Positions 43,719 through 53,128 of a stretch of DNA of 64,000 nucleotides are shown here, in pieces. Below the pieces are notes generated by a model. That model searched no databases. It was not told the origin of the DNA and saw nothing but the letters and a program-made list of their open reading frames with translations. Within the stretch, counting starts at the first letter, position 1. Each line of letters begins with the position of its first letter. This stretch comes from Planctomycetota bacterium. Lineage in GTDB: Bacteria; Planctomycetota; UBA1135; JADKAF01. The stretch lies in contig JADKAF010000001.1 in assembly GCA_016719295.1 (NCBI GenBank), positions 372,001 to 436,000 on the forward strand, in the 5' to 3' direction. A program made the position numbers and the translations under genes.

Positions 43719-45073
43719 GCGCTCGCGTGGCCTGCCGTGGAGCGCTCCTCTTCGCGCTCTTGGTCGCGAGCGGCGTCGCGCGCGCTCAGGTGCCGTTTCG
43801 CGTCGATGCGCGCGGCCCGTTCCGCGCGGGAGAGTGGGTCGCGTTGGAACTGGACACCTCGAGCGTGCGCGAGGTGGGAGAGATCTCCGTGCATCTCGAG
43901 GGGCGAGAGGAGCCTTGGGCCTCGTTCCAGCGTGGGCCCGAGCGCAGCGAGCCGCCCTCGCGTTTCCCGCTCTTGCTCGACGAGCGCGGGCGCTTCGAGG
44001 TGCGCTGCGATGGCCGCGTGGTCCAGCGCTTGGCGCTCGAGATCCAGCCGGGCACGACTTGGCCCGCGCGGACGTGGATGCCGCCGCGGGACTTCGGCGC
44101 TGCGGCGCCCGCTTGGTGGGAGCTGGCAGCGTTCAGCGCGGCCTATGCTCCCGAGCCGACGAGCGCCGCGATCCAGCGCGTGGTCGAGCGGATCGCGCGA
44201 GCTCGTCGCTTGCCCGCCGAGCCTCTGGACCTCGGAGCGATCCGGGCCGCTCAGCTCCTGCGCGCTCCGCAGCTCGGTCACGCTCTCGGGGCGGCCCTGC
44301 TCGCCCTGGCCGTCCTCGGCCTCGCCTTTCGCCGGCGCCTGCGCGCGGCGCTCTGGATCGCGTCCGGCGCCGGGGCGATCGCCCTGCAGCTCGCCGCGCC
44401 GAGCTCGCTCTGGCCGGGCCGGGAGCGATTGATCGTCTGGAGCGCGACGCCGCTCGCCGGCGGCGCTTGGGAGCTCTGCGCCGACGAGCTGCGCTTCGGG
44501 AACGGCGAAGTCGCGCTCGACGACGAGCTCTGGCTCGCGCCGCTCGCCGAGGGAGAGCTCGTCGCGTGCCGGTCGACGGCAAGAGGCTGGGTCGTGAGCT
44601 ACCGCGGAGGCATCGCGCGGCGCTGGTTCGCTCCTCCCGGAGCGCTGGGCGAGGTGTCCGAACTCGCGGCGGGGACGCGCGAGCTGCTGTTTTACGAAGG
44701 GCGGCGTTTTCGCGGCCGGGCTCCCGCGACGGCGCTCGGGAGCGGGGGACTTCTCGCGCACGTCGGACCGCCGCCGAGGGAGCGCGTCGACCTGCTCTCG
44801 GCTCTGGCCGTCAGCTACGCCGCGAGCGGCGAGCGGGAACACGCGGTCTGGACCTCGGCGAGCGCGCGGGCCGCGGCACGGCGCTTCGAGCGCTGGTGGC
44901 CTTGGGTTCTCGCCGCGATCGAGGCGCTCGCGCGGTCCGGCGGAGCGAGCGCAGGGGAGGCGCCTTCCCCGCGACCGGCGTGGTCCGCGTGGGAGGAGCT
45001 CCGCGTGAGGCCGCCAGATCCCTTCGGCGCGACCGAAGCGCCTCGGTTCCTCCGCCTCTGCGAGGGTGGCTGA
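43715..45073 (+). CDS. Exported membrane-anchored protein of unknown function
   Basis: 452 residues from GTG 43715 in a GTGA overlap. The signal peptide (ALLFALLVASGVARA) precedes a beta-rich domain (about 22-110: VDARGPFRAGEWVALELDTSSVREVGEI, then a matching beta strand segment). A helical part and two membrane helices follow (ALGAALLALAVLGLAF and ALWIASGAGAIALQLAA, about 190-230), then a C-terminal domain of 220 residues. The order resembles BatD-like or exopolysaccharide-linked envelope proteins, but I cannot assign it. Confidence 0.55.
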   Translation: MSARVACRGALLFALLVASGVARAQVPFRVDARGPFRAGEWVALELDTSSVREVGEISVHLEGREEPWASFQRGPERSEPPSRFPLLLDERGRFEVRCDGRVVQRLALEIQPGTTWPARTWMPPRDFGAAAPAWWELAAFSAAYAPEPTSAAIQRVVERIARARRLPAEPLDLGAIRAAQLLRAPQLGHALGAALLALAVLGLAFRRRLRAALWIASGAGAIALQLAAPSSLWPGRERLIVWSATPLAGGAWELCADELRFGNGEVALDDELWLAPLAEGELVACRSTARGWVVSYRGGIARRWFAPPGALGEVSELAAGTRELLFYEGRRFRGRAPATALGSGGLLAHVGPPPRERVDLLSALAVSYAASGEREHAVWTSASARAAARRFERWWPWVLAAIEALARSGGASAGEAPSPRPAWSAWEELRVRPPDPFGATEAPRFLRLCEGG

Positions 45074-45106
45074 GCTTTCCCGGAGCGACTCGCGTCCACT
45101 GGGAGA

Positions 45107-45134
45107 TTGACAGTCGCCTCCCAGCGAGTACCCT
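45107..45134 (+). promoter_or_regulatory. Promoter of the rplM-rpsI operon
   Basis: A perfect -35 TTGACA (45107-45112), 16-base spacer and TACCCT (45129-45134). It leaves a 5' leader of about 240 bases before rplM, long enough for ribosomal-protein autoregulation, although I identified no specific structure in it. Confidence 0.7.
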
Positions 45135-45383
45135 CTCCGCCTCCTTTCGGCGTAGCGACCACCGGTCGGCCGCCGCGAACCGTCCGCGCGTGTGCTCGTC
45201 AGAGCGCGCGCCTGGCGTTTGGCGTCGCGGGACCACGGGCAATCGCTGGAGCCACGAAGAACTCCCAATGCCGCGCGGCTCGGGAGCACGAGAACACGAG
45301 ACTTCTCTTCTCGCGTTCGCTGCGTGCTCCACGATCCTCGCGGCCTCCTGCGCGCGGGTCCTGGATCCGCGAACGGATCGAGC

Positions 45384-45824
45384 GTGAAGACGACCTTCTT
45401 GACCACGGAAAACGCGCGCGAGCGGCGCGCTTGGCATCTCGTCGATGCCTCCAACTACCGCCTGGGACGCATGGCGTCCGAGATCGCCAGCATCCTCATG
45501 GGCAAGCACCGCCCTGAGTACACTCCCTACGTCGACAGCGGCGATTACGTCGTCGTCGTCAACGCGGAGAAGGTGAAGATGACGGGCGACAAGCGCGAGA
45601 CGAAGGTCTACGCGCACTACACCGGCTATCCGGGCGGCTACCGCGAGGTCAAGATCGGCCAATCGCGGGGGACCAATCCCGAGAGCGTCATCCGCATGGC
45701 CGTGAAGCGCATGCTTCCCAAGACGGTGCTCGGCCGCGGCATGTTGACCAAGCTGAAGGTCTTCTCCGGACCCGAGCACACGCACACGGCGCAGCAGCCG
45801 AAGCCGCGCGAACTCTCCGTCTAG
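45384..45824 (+). CDS. rplM: 50S ribosomal protein L13
   Basis: 146 residues from GTG 45384. RRAWHLVDASNYRLGRMASEIASILMGKH at the N-terminus and GYPGGYREVK with AVKRMLPKTVLGRGMLTKLKVF near the C-terminus are diagnostic for uL13. It assembles early into the large subunit and pairs with rpsI in the standard operon. The frame is open upstream, but conservation begins at this GTG. A 231-base spacer before rpsI is longer than usual. Confidence 0.95.
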   Translation: MKTTFLTTENARERRAWHLVDASNYRLGRMASEIASILMGKHRPEYTPYVDSGDYVVVVNAEKVKMTGDKRETKVYAHYTGYPGGYREVKIGQSRGTNPESVIRMAVKRMLPKTVLGRGMLTKLKVFSGPEHTHTAQQPKPRELSV

Positions 45825-46055
45825 GCTCGACGGCCGCGGACCTCGCGCGCCGACGGGTTTCCCCTCGCGCCTCGAAGTCCGCGTCAGAGTGCCTGACTCA
45901 AGTATTCGAGGGTCCGACGCCGCGCGCCGGGCCACCTCGCACGCAAGTACAACGCAGCCCGCAAGCGAATCGCTTTCCTCCCACGCCTGTCGAGTTCGAG
46001 ACCGGAGCGTCCTCGAGCATTGCGGCAGCGATGGGAGACGAGGAACCGAGAACCG

Positions 46056-46451
46056 ATGGTCGTGAATCCGTACACCTGGGGCACCGGCCGCCGCAAGACC
46101 GCGGTTGCCCGCGTGCGCATCAAGCCCGGCACCGGCAAGATCCTGGTCAACCAGCGCCCGCTGGAGCACTTCTTCCCGAACCTCCAGGATCGGATCGCCG
46201 TACAGGCGCCGCTCCGCGCGACGGGGAGCGAGTCGACCTACGACATCTGGGTCAACGTCAACGGCGGCGGTCCCACCGGCCAGTCCGGTGCCGTGCTGCT
46301 CGGCCTCGCGCGCGCTCTGAAGAGCCACAACGTGGCGCTCGAGCCGGCGCTTCGCGAGCTTTCGCTGCTCACGCGCGACAGCCGCATGAAGGAGCGCAAG
46401 AAGTACGGTCAGCGCGGCGCTCGCCGGCGCTTCCAGTTCTCGAAGCGCTAA
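46056..46451 (+). CDS. rpsI: 30S ribosomal protein S9
   Basis: 131 residues from ATG 46056. The start TWGTGRRKTAVARVRIKPGTGKI, the GGGPTGQSGAVLLGLARAL segment and the invariant basic tail KKYGQRGARRRFQFSKR (ending Lys-Arg, which contacts P-site tRNA) define uS9. It follows rplM in the usual order. A GC-rich hairpin without T-run sits 15 bases after the stop. Confidence 0.95.
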   Translation: MVVNPYTWGTGRRKTAVARVRIKPGTGKILVNQRPLEHFFPNLQDRIAVQAPLRATGSESTYDIWVNVNGGGPTGQSGAVLLGLARALKSHNVALEPALRELSLLTRDSRMKERKKYGQRGARRRFQFSKR

Positions 46452-46901
46452 TCGCGCGCGTCGCTCGAGCCGCGCCCCGCGCTCAGGCGGGGACGCGCGG
46501 CTCGGTGCTCATGCGCGGGCTTTGGGCTCTACAAGAGCTCGGCCGCCCGTGGCGAACTCGGCCCGTGATTCCGCGCACGTCGCGCGGAGCCGCGGGCCGT
46601 GTTGTTCTCCCAGCGCGCGCCCTCGGGGTGCGCGCAGAGACCCAAGCGCACCCTCGGGGTGCGCGCGGAGCTCCTTGCAAACGCCTACGCTCTCCGCTAT
46701 TCCGCTCGCGGCGCTGGATCGAGCGCCGAGCGTCCGAGTCTCCGGTGCGAGCTCGGAGAGCCGGGCTCGATGATCGTGCTGCGAGCGACGCGGGAGCGTC
46801 GAGCTCTGGGAACTCGTGCGGCGGAGGAACGCTGCGCGATCTAGGTTGCGAACGCCTGCGCCGCGCTCCCGAGGAGAACGCCGCAGCGCCTGGAGGATGC
46901 G
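46452..46901. other. Intergenic region with hairpin and short direct repeat
   Basis: 450 bases with no supported gene. It begins with a strong inverted repeat (46467-46503: GAGCCGCG with CGCGGCTC, inner CCCCGC with GCGGGG) that may terminate rpsI although no T-run follows. A 24-base direct repeat lies at 46616-46639 and 46647-46670. A promoter for the gene at 46902 was not identified. Confidence 0.5.
46616..46670. repeat. 24-bp direct repeat, two copies, 31-base period
   Basis: Copies at 46616-46639 and 46647-46670 share CCCTCGGGGTGCGCGC with two differences between them. Each copy also contains a self-complementary CCTCGGGG core, so it may be a binding site or a slippage product. Confidence 0.6.
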
Positions 46902-47843
46902 ATGGTTCGGCAAGCGCGCGAGATCTACGTCCTGAGCGCCGACGAGTCCCTGCAGCGCGAAGTCGCGAAGCGACTCTCGGGCGGTGGTTCCGTGCGCTCC
47001 CGTGCGAGCGCGGGGGAAGCGCTGGCCGAGCTCCAAGTCGCGGGGCGCGAGGGCAAGAGCTGCCTCATCGTGCTCGACGAAGCGCTGCCGGGCGGCAACG
47101 CCTTCGCGCTCTGCCGCAAGCTGCGCACGAGCGGCAAGCACCGCATCGCGATGCTCCTCCGCAGTGAGGCCGCACTCTCTGGCCCGATCGCCACCTTCTG
47201 CGGGGCCGGTCTCGCGTTGGCCTATCCGCAAGGCCTCGACGACCTGATGAGCGAGATCGCGGGCGAGTCGACCGCGGTGCCGCTCGACGAGCTGCTGCGC
47301 CGCGGGGAGTCGGGCGGCGAGGACGCGATCCGCGCGGGCGTGCTGAAGGACCTCGAGAGCCTGAGCTCCGGCGGCGGTCTCCTCGACGCGATCACCGACC
47401 CCGAGACCAAGCTCTTCAACTACCCGTTCCTGCTCTTCAAGCTCGACGAGGAGTTCAAGCGCTCGGCGCGCTTCAAGTTCCCGCTCTCGTGCGTGGTCTT
47501 CGGCTTCGAGGGCGAGGCGAGCGAGAGCGTCCTGCTCGAGCTCGCGGGGATCTTCCTCAACGAGTCGCGCGACACCGACGTGCTCGGGCGCTTCGATCTG
47601 AACTCCTTCCTCTTCCTGCTGCCGAACACCGGCCCCGACGGCGCGCGCGCGATGGCGCAACGCGTGCATGCGGCCGCGTCGCAGCGCCCGCTTCGCGACC
47701 TCGCCGGTGATCGTCTGCAGATCAGCGTGGGAGTCTCGACCGCGCCCAGCGAGCAGATCCAGAAGCGCGAGCATCTCTTCGAGCAGGCGCGTCGCGCGTT
47801 CCTCGCCGCCCGAGACGCCGGTGGCGGGATCCGCGTGGGCTGA
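46902..47843 (+). CDS. Receiver-like and degenerate GGDEF protein
   Basis: 313 residues from ATG 46902. Residues 6-120 resemble a receiver fold (REIYVLSADESLQREVAKRL, CLIVLDEALPGGNAFALCRKL), but the acidic pocket is incomplete. Residues about 160-305 form a GGDEF domain (TDPETKLFNYPFLLFKLDEEFKRSARF, SRDTDVLGRF, NTGPDGARAMAQRV, ISVGVSTAP) in which the signature GG[D/E]EF is replaced by FDLNSF. No cyclase activity is expected. It is the second catalytically dead GGDEF protein in the window and opens the kinase/FHA/ECF signalling block. Confidence 0.75.
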   Translation: MVRQAREIYVLSADESLQREVAKRLSGGGSVRSRASAGEALAELQVAGREGKSCLIVLDEALPGGNAFALCRKLRTSGKHRIAMLLRSEAALSGPIATFCGAGLALAYPQGLDDLMSEIAGESTAVPLDELLRRGESGGEDAIRAGVLKDLESLSSGGGLLDAITDPETKLFNYPFLLFKLDEEFKRSARFKFPLSCVVFGFEGEASESVLLELAGIFLNESRDTDVLGRFDLNSFLFLLPNTGPDGARAMAQRVHAAASQRPLRDLAGDRLQISVGVSTAPSEQIQKREHLFEQARRAFLAARDAGGGIRVG

Positions 47844-47935
47844 GCTCCACCGCTCCCCGCGGGGCGTCGCCTGGATCGTCGAGAATCTCGCCGTCGCTCC
47901 CGCGTAGAGGGGCCGGCACTCAGGCCACGCTCCGC

Positions 47936-50608
47936 ATGTTCTCCCGCATCGTCAAGCTGATCGAGGCGCGCCGGGCTCTGCGCTCGGGGCGACTGCACGA
48001 AGCCCTCGCCTTGGCCGAGGACGCGGCGATCCGCGAGGATCGCCGTGCGCGAGAGATCCGCGACGAGGCGCGGGACCAGCTCCTTCGGCGTGCCGAGGAG
48101 AGGCGCTCGCGAGGCGAGCTCTCGGGGGCGCTGCTCGATCTGCGCTGCGTGCTATCGAAGGCGCCCGAGGACGATCGACGCGGGCGCGCGCTCTTGGAAG
48201 AGCTGCGCGGGGCGATCGGCGCGCGCGACGAGATGCGCGAGCTGGAGCGCGTCGCGCTGGAAGAAGCGCGAGCGCAGCTTGCGCGCGGCTGGCTGCACGA
48301 AGCGCGCGTGAGGCTGACGCCCCACGTGGCGAGCTCCGAGGCCGCCGCGCGCCTCTCGCGCGAGATCGAGGCGCGGCTCGCGCGCGCCGATGCCGAGCTC
48401 GATCTCGCCGATGCGTCGTTGCGGCGAGGCGAGGTCGAGAGAGTGCGCGAAGCTCTCGAGCGCCTGCGCGCGATCGCTCGTCACCATCCGGGAGCGGAGC
48501 GCCTCGAGCGCGAGCTGCGTCGCTTCGAACTCGCCAGCGTCCTCGGTCGAGCAAGGGCAGCTCGCGACGAAGAGGAGTTGGAGCAGGCCTTCGAAGAGCT
48601 TCGCGCGCGCTGCGGAGAAGACCCGGCGTTGGAGGCCGGTTCGGAGCTCCGCGAGGTGCGCGCGCGGCTGCGCGAGGCGCGGATCTCGCGCCTGCGCGAA
48701 GAGCTCTTGCATGGCGATCCCGCGGAGATCGGTGCAGCGGCGCGACGCTGGTATGCGCTCGAGCGCGCGTCCGGAGAGGAGCTGCCGAGCGAGCTCGCGA
48801 GCGCCGTCGAGGCGCTCTCCGACGCCGTGGCGCTCGCCGAGCTGGGAGTCGTGCGCGCTCCGCAAGTGCGGCTGCGACGCGCGAGCGGCGGCGCCGAGGT
48901 CGAGGCCGCGCTCCTCCAGGTCGGGGTCGCGCTCCACCGCGGCGCCCAAGACGTGGCAGCCCTCGCGGAGCAGGGGCGAGCCGCGATCGCGCGCGGTGAT
49001 CGCGAGGGCTGGACGCGCGCTCTGGCCGGTGCGCTCGGAGCTCGTTCCTCCTCCCGCGCCCTCGCCGAGCTGCTCGCGGCTTCGAGCGCCGAGCGCGCTC
49101 CTCATGTGGATCCCCACGCAGAGCTCGAGCGCGGTCGCGCGCTCGCCGCACTGCTCGGGGCCCTGGCCGCCGGCTCGGGGGAGCTCGCGGTCGCCGAGGC
49201 CGCGTGGGAGCGGATCGAGCGCTCGCGCGGAGAAGCCGAAAACGTGCTCGCGGCGCTCGCGCAAGGCAGCTTCGATGCCGCCGAGGCCGCGCGCTGCGCG
49301 CAGCGCGCGGCGGCGCTCGAGGCGCTGGCGGAGGACTCGCCGTGGCTGGCCTTGGCTCGACGAGCGGCGGCCGCGGGCGTCGCCATGGAGCAAGCCCATG
49401 CGGGGTCCAAGGTCGCGCTGGCCGCCGAGGACTTCGCCGGCGCGGAACGCGCTCTGGCCGAAGCCGCTGCAGCGGTTGGCGCGCGCGAGGCGGAGGGCTG
49501 CGAGCCTGCCTTCGGCGCGCTAGCGATGCGCCGGATCGAACGCGACCTGCGCGCGCTGGCTCGAGCGGTGCGCGCGGCGTACGAGCGCGCGGGGTGGAGC
49601 GCCCTCCTCGGTTGGCTCGCCGGCCCGCCTCCGGCGCTCGCGGGCTCGATCGCGATCGAGCTGCGCGCGCAGTGGAGCGCGCGCCTCGAGCACGAGCGCC
49701 GCAAGCTGCGCTCCGCATGCGAGCGTCGGCGCGCTTCGGGAGAAGCCCTCACCGGTCAGGAATGGGAGCGTGCGCGGCTCTTGATCCCAGGGGATCCGGC
49801 GCTCGAGGGGTTGCGCGATCGAAGCACCGAGCACGCCGCGCTCGACGCGCGCGTGAGGCGCGCGGAGTGGCTCAGCGATCGCCGCGATTTCTCGGGCGCG
49901 TGGGACGAGCTGCGCTCGATCGAGGACGCGGGACCATTCCGCACGCGCATCTTCGACCTCAAACGCCGCGTGCAACGCGAGCGCGGGCTCGGACAGCGCT
50001 TCTTCTTGCGAGTAGAGGAAGGCGGGGAGTATCTCGTGCTGCTGATGGACCGCGTGCGCATCGGCAACGCGCGCGTCTCCGGCAACGACCTGCCGATCCT
50101 GGCCAATATCTCCTCGCATCACGCCGAGATCGAACGGGGGAGCTCCTTCCACGCCGGCACGCGCTACCTGCTGAAGCCTCTCGACGCACGGCCGGTCCAC
50201 GTCCATGGGCAGCTCGTTCCAGCTGAAGGCCAGGCGCTGCGCGATGGAGAGCTCCTGCGCTTCGGCACTTCGCTCGAGATGACGTTTCACCTGCCGAGCC
50301 CGCGCAGCCAGAGCGCGGTGCTGCGCCTGCGCGACGGCTTCGACGTGCAGGGCGTCGAGCGCGTGATCCTGATGAAGCCCGGCGGCAAAACCGGCCGCCT
50401 GGTCTGCGGGCCGGAGGAGCGCGCGCATCTGCGAGCTCCGAGCCCCCTCGACCTCGAGCTCTGGGTCGACGAGGACGCGCAGCTTCGCGGGCGTTCGAGC
50501 GCGCCGTGGAAGATCGACGGCCACGCGGTCGAAGCGACCGAGCCGGTGCTGCCCCCCGGCGCGTGGGTCGAGTCGAACGGCATGCGCTTCGCGATCGATC
50601 CCGGATAG
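47936..50608 (+). CDS. Large helical-repeat protein with C-terminal FHA domain
   Basis: 890 residues with no signal peptide. Residues 1-700 are Ala/Glu/Arg-rich helices with TPR-like pairs (EARRALRSGRLHEALALAEDAAIRE, RAEERRSRGELSGALLDLRCVLSK). Residues about 710-790 form an FHA domain with DRVRIGNARVSGNDLPI (Arg and Ser of the phosphothreonine pocket) and NISSHHAEIERG (the conserved Ser-x-x-His). A further 90 beta-rich residues end the protein. It probably reads phosphothreonine marks; the Ser/Thr kinase two genes downstream is the obvious partner. Scaffold function is inferred. Confidence 0.75.
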   Translation: MFSRIVKLIEARRALRSGRLHEALALAEDAAIREDRRAREIRDEARDQLLRRAEERRSRGELSGALLDLRCVLSKAPEDDRRGRALLEELRGAIGARDEMRELERVALEEARAQLARGWLHEARVRLTPHVASSEAAARLSREIEARLARADAELDLADASLRRGEVERVREALERLRAIARHHPGAERLERELRRFELASVLGRARAARDEEELEQAFEELRARCGEDPALEAGSELREVRARLREARISRLREELLHGDPAEIGAAARRWYALERASGEELPSELASAVEALSDAVALAELGVVRAPQVRLRRASGGAEVEAALLQVGVALHRGAQDVAALAEQGRAAIARGDREGWTRALAGALGARSSSRALAELLAASSAERAPHVDPHAELERGRALAALLGALAAGSGELAVAEAAWERIERSRGEAENVLAALAQGSFDAAEAARCAQRAAALEALAEDSPWLALARRAAAAGVAMEQAHAGSKVALAAEDFAGAERALAEAAAAVGAREAEGCEPAFGALAMRRIERDLRALARAVRAAYERAGWSALLGWLAGPPPALAGSIAIELRAQWSARLEHERRKLRSACERRRASGEALTGQEWERARLLIPGDPALEGLRDRSTEHAALDARVRRAEWLSDRRDFSGAWDELRSIEDAGPFRTRIFDLKRRVQRERGLGQRFFLRVEEGGEYLVLLMDRVRIGNARVSGNDLPILANISSHHAEIERGSSFHAGTRYLLKPLDARPVHVHGQLVPAEGQALRDGELLRFGTSLEMTFHLPSPRSQSAVLRLRDGFDVQGVERVILMKPGGKTGRLVCGPEERAHLRAPSPLDLELWVDEDAQLRGRSSAPWKIDGHAVEATEPVLPPGAWVESNGMRFAIDPG

Positions 50609-50753
50609 CGAGCCGCCGCGCCGGGCCGGTGGGCTCCCGGTTCGGTCGACGCCTCGACCCGACGAAGCGACGGCGTGCGGAAAGCGGGGGGGCGCTTTCC
50701 GAAATAGGAGCGCGGTGGCGCCGCAGCGGTCCTGCCTCGAGGAACGCCCGTCG

Positions 50754-51714
50754 ATGTCTGCGCACCCCTCCCTCCGCTCGCTCACTGCTCTCGTCGCTGG
50801 CGTCCTGGCGCTCGCGACGGCGGCGCTGCACGCGCAGGGCGCGCCGGAGGAGCCCGAGCGGCGCTTCCTCGCGCGCGAGCCCGAGCTCGCGCGTGCCGTG
50901 GCGAGCGCTTATCGCGAGTTCGAGGCTGCGGTCTTCCTGCGAGCGCCGAGCGCGGCCGCGGAGCTCTGGCTCGAGAAGCGCTCCGACGCTCCGGGCGTCG
51001 ATCCCTTGCGCAGCGCGCTGGCCCTCGAGTCCTTCGCCGCTCGTGTCACGGAGCGCGGCGGGCGCGCACGGGTCGCGGAAGGCTCTGCCGAGAGCGCGCC
51101 GTCCTGCGCAGTGCGTCTCGCGCTGGCGGTCGAGCAGCAGCAGGGGGCGCTCGCGCTCACGCTCCGCGGCCTCGGAGCGAACGATCCCCTCGGCGGCAGC
51201 GAGCTCTGCGTGCCCTTCGTCGAGAAGCGCTGGGTGCGCGGCGCGCTGGAGCAGGGCGAGCACTTCGTACATCTCCTGCGCGTCGAAGGTCGCGCGCTCG
51301 ATCCGGAGTCGGCGCGCCGCGCCGCGGGCGAAGCCGCGCTCGCCGCGCTGCGGGAGCGCGAGGAGGCCGCGGCGTCGCTGGAGGACGAGCGTCTCCTCTC
51401 GAAGATCTCTTCCTGGGAGCTCGATCGCTTCGAGACCATCGATTCGAGCAGCGGCCTCGCATGCTGCGCGCTCCTGCTCGGCTTGCGCGCACCGGCAGTC
51501 GACGCTCTGCGCGCCGAGCGCCTGCGCGCGCGGCGCGCAGAGCTCGGCGGCTTCGCGCTGCGCGGTGGAGCGGGTTGCCTCTGGTTCGCACTCTGCGTCA
51601 TGCTCTACGCCAGGCCGGACCTCGCCACCCGCGGCTACCTAAGCTGGCCGCTCCGGGCGGGCTGCGCCTTCCTCCCTCGCGGCGGGGTCCGCCGCGATCC
51701 TCCTGCTACTCTGA
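50754..51714 (+). CDS. Exported/membrane protein of unknown function, apparently frameshifted at its end
   Basis: From ATG 50754, with signal peptide (LTALVAGVLALATAALHAQ), about 250 exported residues (VEQQQGALALTLRGL, SELCVPFVEKRW, HFVHLLRVEGRALDPE) and a membrane helix GCLWFALCVMLYA. In the given sequence this frame runs on into the kinase through poor sequence. Dropping one C from CCC at 51674-51676 instead gives a second hydrophobic helix (FLLAAGSAAILLLL) and a TGA at 51712-51714. This ending is typical of twin C-terminal membrane helices, so I treat it as a separate gene. If the frame is real, it is the sensor half of a receptor kinase. Confidence 0.6.
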
Positions 51715-51752
51715 GCCCGGCCTCGGATCTCGAGCCTCGGTTGGAACCCAAC

Positions 51753-53102
51753 GTGCCATCGGCGAAGAACCTCCCTCTCCCCGAACCCGAGCGCGAGCTC
51801 GGCGACGCGCCCTCGCCGGTCGAGAGCGTCGACTGGGAGTCGTTCTATCGCAACTATCGCAAGCCCGACTACGTGCACGGCTACGAGATCGTGAACAAGC
51901 TTGGGTCGGGGGCGTTCGGCGTCGTGTTCAAGGCGCGCAAGCGCTCCATCGGGAAGCTCTTCGCGATCAAGTTCCTGAAGCTCGACGATCTCGCGACGCG
52001 CGAGGTCGTGCTGAAGGAGCTGGAGGGCGTGCGCTACTTCGCTCAGATCGATCATCCCAACCTTGTCAGCGTCGAGGATCGCGGGATCGTCGACGGTATC
52101 CCGTTCATCGTGATGGGCTACGCGGGCGAGGAGACGCTGAAGACCTTGCTCTCGCGTGGACCGCTCGAAGCAACGGAGGCGTTGCGCATCTTCGTGCAGG
52201 TATGCCGCGGCGTGCATGCGCTGCACGAGCGCAGCCTCATCCACTTCGATCTGAAGCCCGCGAACATCTTCTTGCGCGGCGGTCTCGCGCGCGTCGGCGA
52301 CTACGGCTTGAGCCGCCTGCTAACCGAGTCGCGCAACACGCTCTCCTTCGGACGCGGCACGCCGTACTACATGGCGCCCGAGCTGGCGCGCCTGAAGGGC
52401 GACCATCGCTCGGACATCTACTCGCTCGGCGTGCTGCTCTTCGAGTGCTTGACGCATCGCGTGCCCTTCACGGGGACGAACGAGTTCGAGGTGCTGCGCA
52501 AGCACGAGGAAGAGCCGCTCGCGGTGCCGCCCGAGCTCGAGGCGCGCTTTGGCGCGATCCTTCGCAGGGCGATGGCGAAGCGCCCCGAGGACCGCTACGC
52601 CTCGATCCTCGATCTGCTCGCCGATCTCGGTGAACGGAAGGAGCCGCTCGCGCCTCCGAGTTCCGTCGGCGCGGCGGGGCCGGACCCGGCGATCGCTCCC
52701 GAGCCGCTCGCGCGCAACGCGCCGCGTCCGGTCGATCGCCCTTCGGCGGTTCCTCCGGCGTCGGGGCGCGAAGCAGCCCCCTCTACGGCCGAGCTCTTCG
52801 ACGTCGTCGGCAAGACGCTCGAGCGCCTGCGGCTCGATCGGCCGCTGGATGCGCCGGACGACGGAGGGCCGAAGCGCGGAGCGCTCGCTCCGTTTCTCGA
52901 CGGGCTGGAGACTCTCACCACCTGGGTCGCGGCACCGCTGCGCTTCACCGCCGAGCTCCTCGGCCGCGCGCTCGAGCTCGCGGTGGTGCTGCCGTTCCGC
53001 ATCTTCGAGTGGACGCTGCGCCTCTCGGTCTTCGCGCTCGGTGTCGGGCTCTTCTTCCTGTTCGGGCTCGCGCTGCGCGAGCTGCTGGTTCACCTCCTCT
53101 AG
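51753..53102 (+). CDS. Hanks-type Ser/Thr protein kinase, non-RD, membrane-anchored
   Basis: 449 residues if it starts at GTG 51753 (TTG 51741 also possible; the frame is open to 50754). Kinase landmarks are the glycine loop GSGAFGVVFKA (about 51), Lys in FAIKFLKL (about 73), HFDLKPANIF in place of HRDLKPxN (about 163), GDYGLSRL in place of DFG (about 182), GTPYYMAPELARL and SDIYSLGVLLFECLTHRVPF. The catalytic Asp, Asn and metal-binding Asp remain, so activity is plausible. Two hydrophobic stretches near the C-terminus (about 400-445) anchor it. An ECF sigma factor follows 26 bases later. Confidence 0.85.
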   Translation: MPSAKNLPLPEPERELGDAPSPVESVDWESFYRNYRKPDYVHGYEIVNKLGSGAFGVVFKARKRSIGKLFAIKFLKLDDLATREVVLKELEGVRYFAQIDHPNLVSVEDRGIVDGIPFIVMGYAGEETLKTLLSRGPLEATEALRIFVQVCRGVHALHERSLIHFDLKPANIFLRGGLARVGDYGLSRLLTESRNTLSFGRGTPYYMAPELARLKGDHRSDIYSLGVLLFECLTHRVPFTGTNEFEVLRKHEEEPLAVPPELEARFGAILRRAMAKRPEDRYASILDLLADLGERKEPLAPPSSVGAAGPDPAIAPEPLARNAPRPVDRPSAVPPASGREAAPSTAELFDVVGKTLERLRLDRPLDAPDDGGPKRGALAPFLDGLETLTTWVAAPLRFTAELLGRALELAVVLPFRIFEWTLRLSVFALGVGLFFLFGLALRELLVHLL

Positions 53103-53128
53103 CTCCGTACACGAGGCAACCCCGCGCG

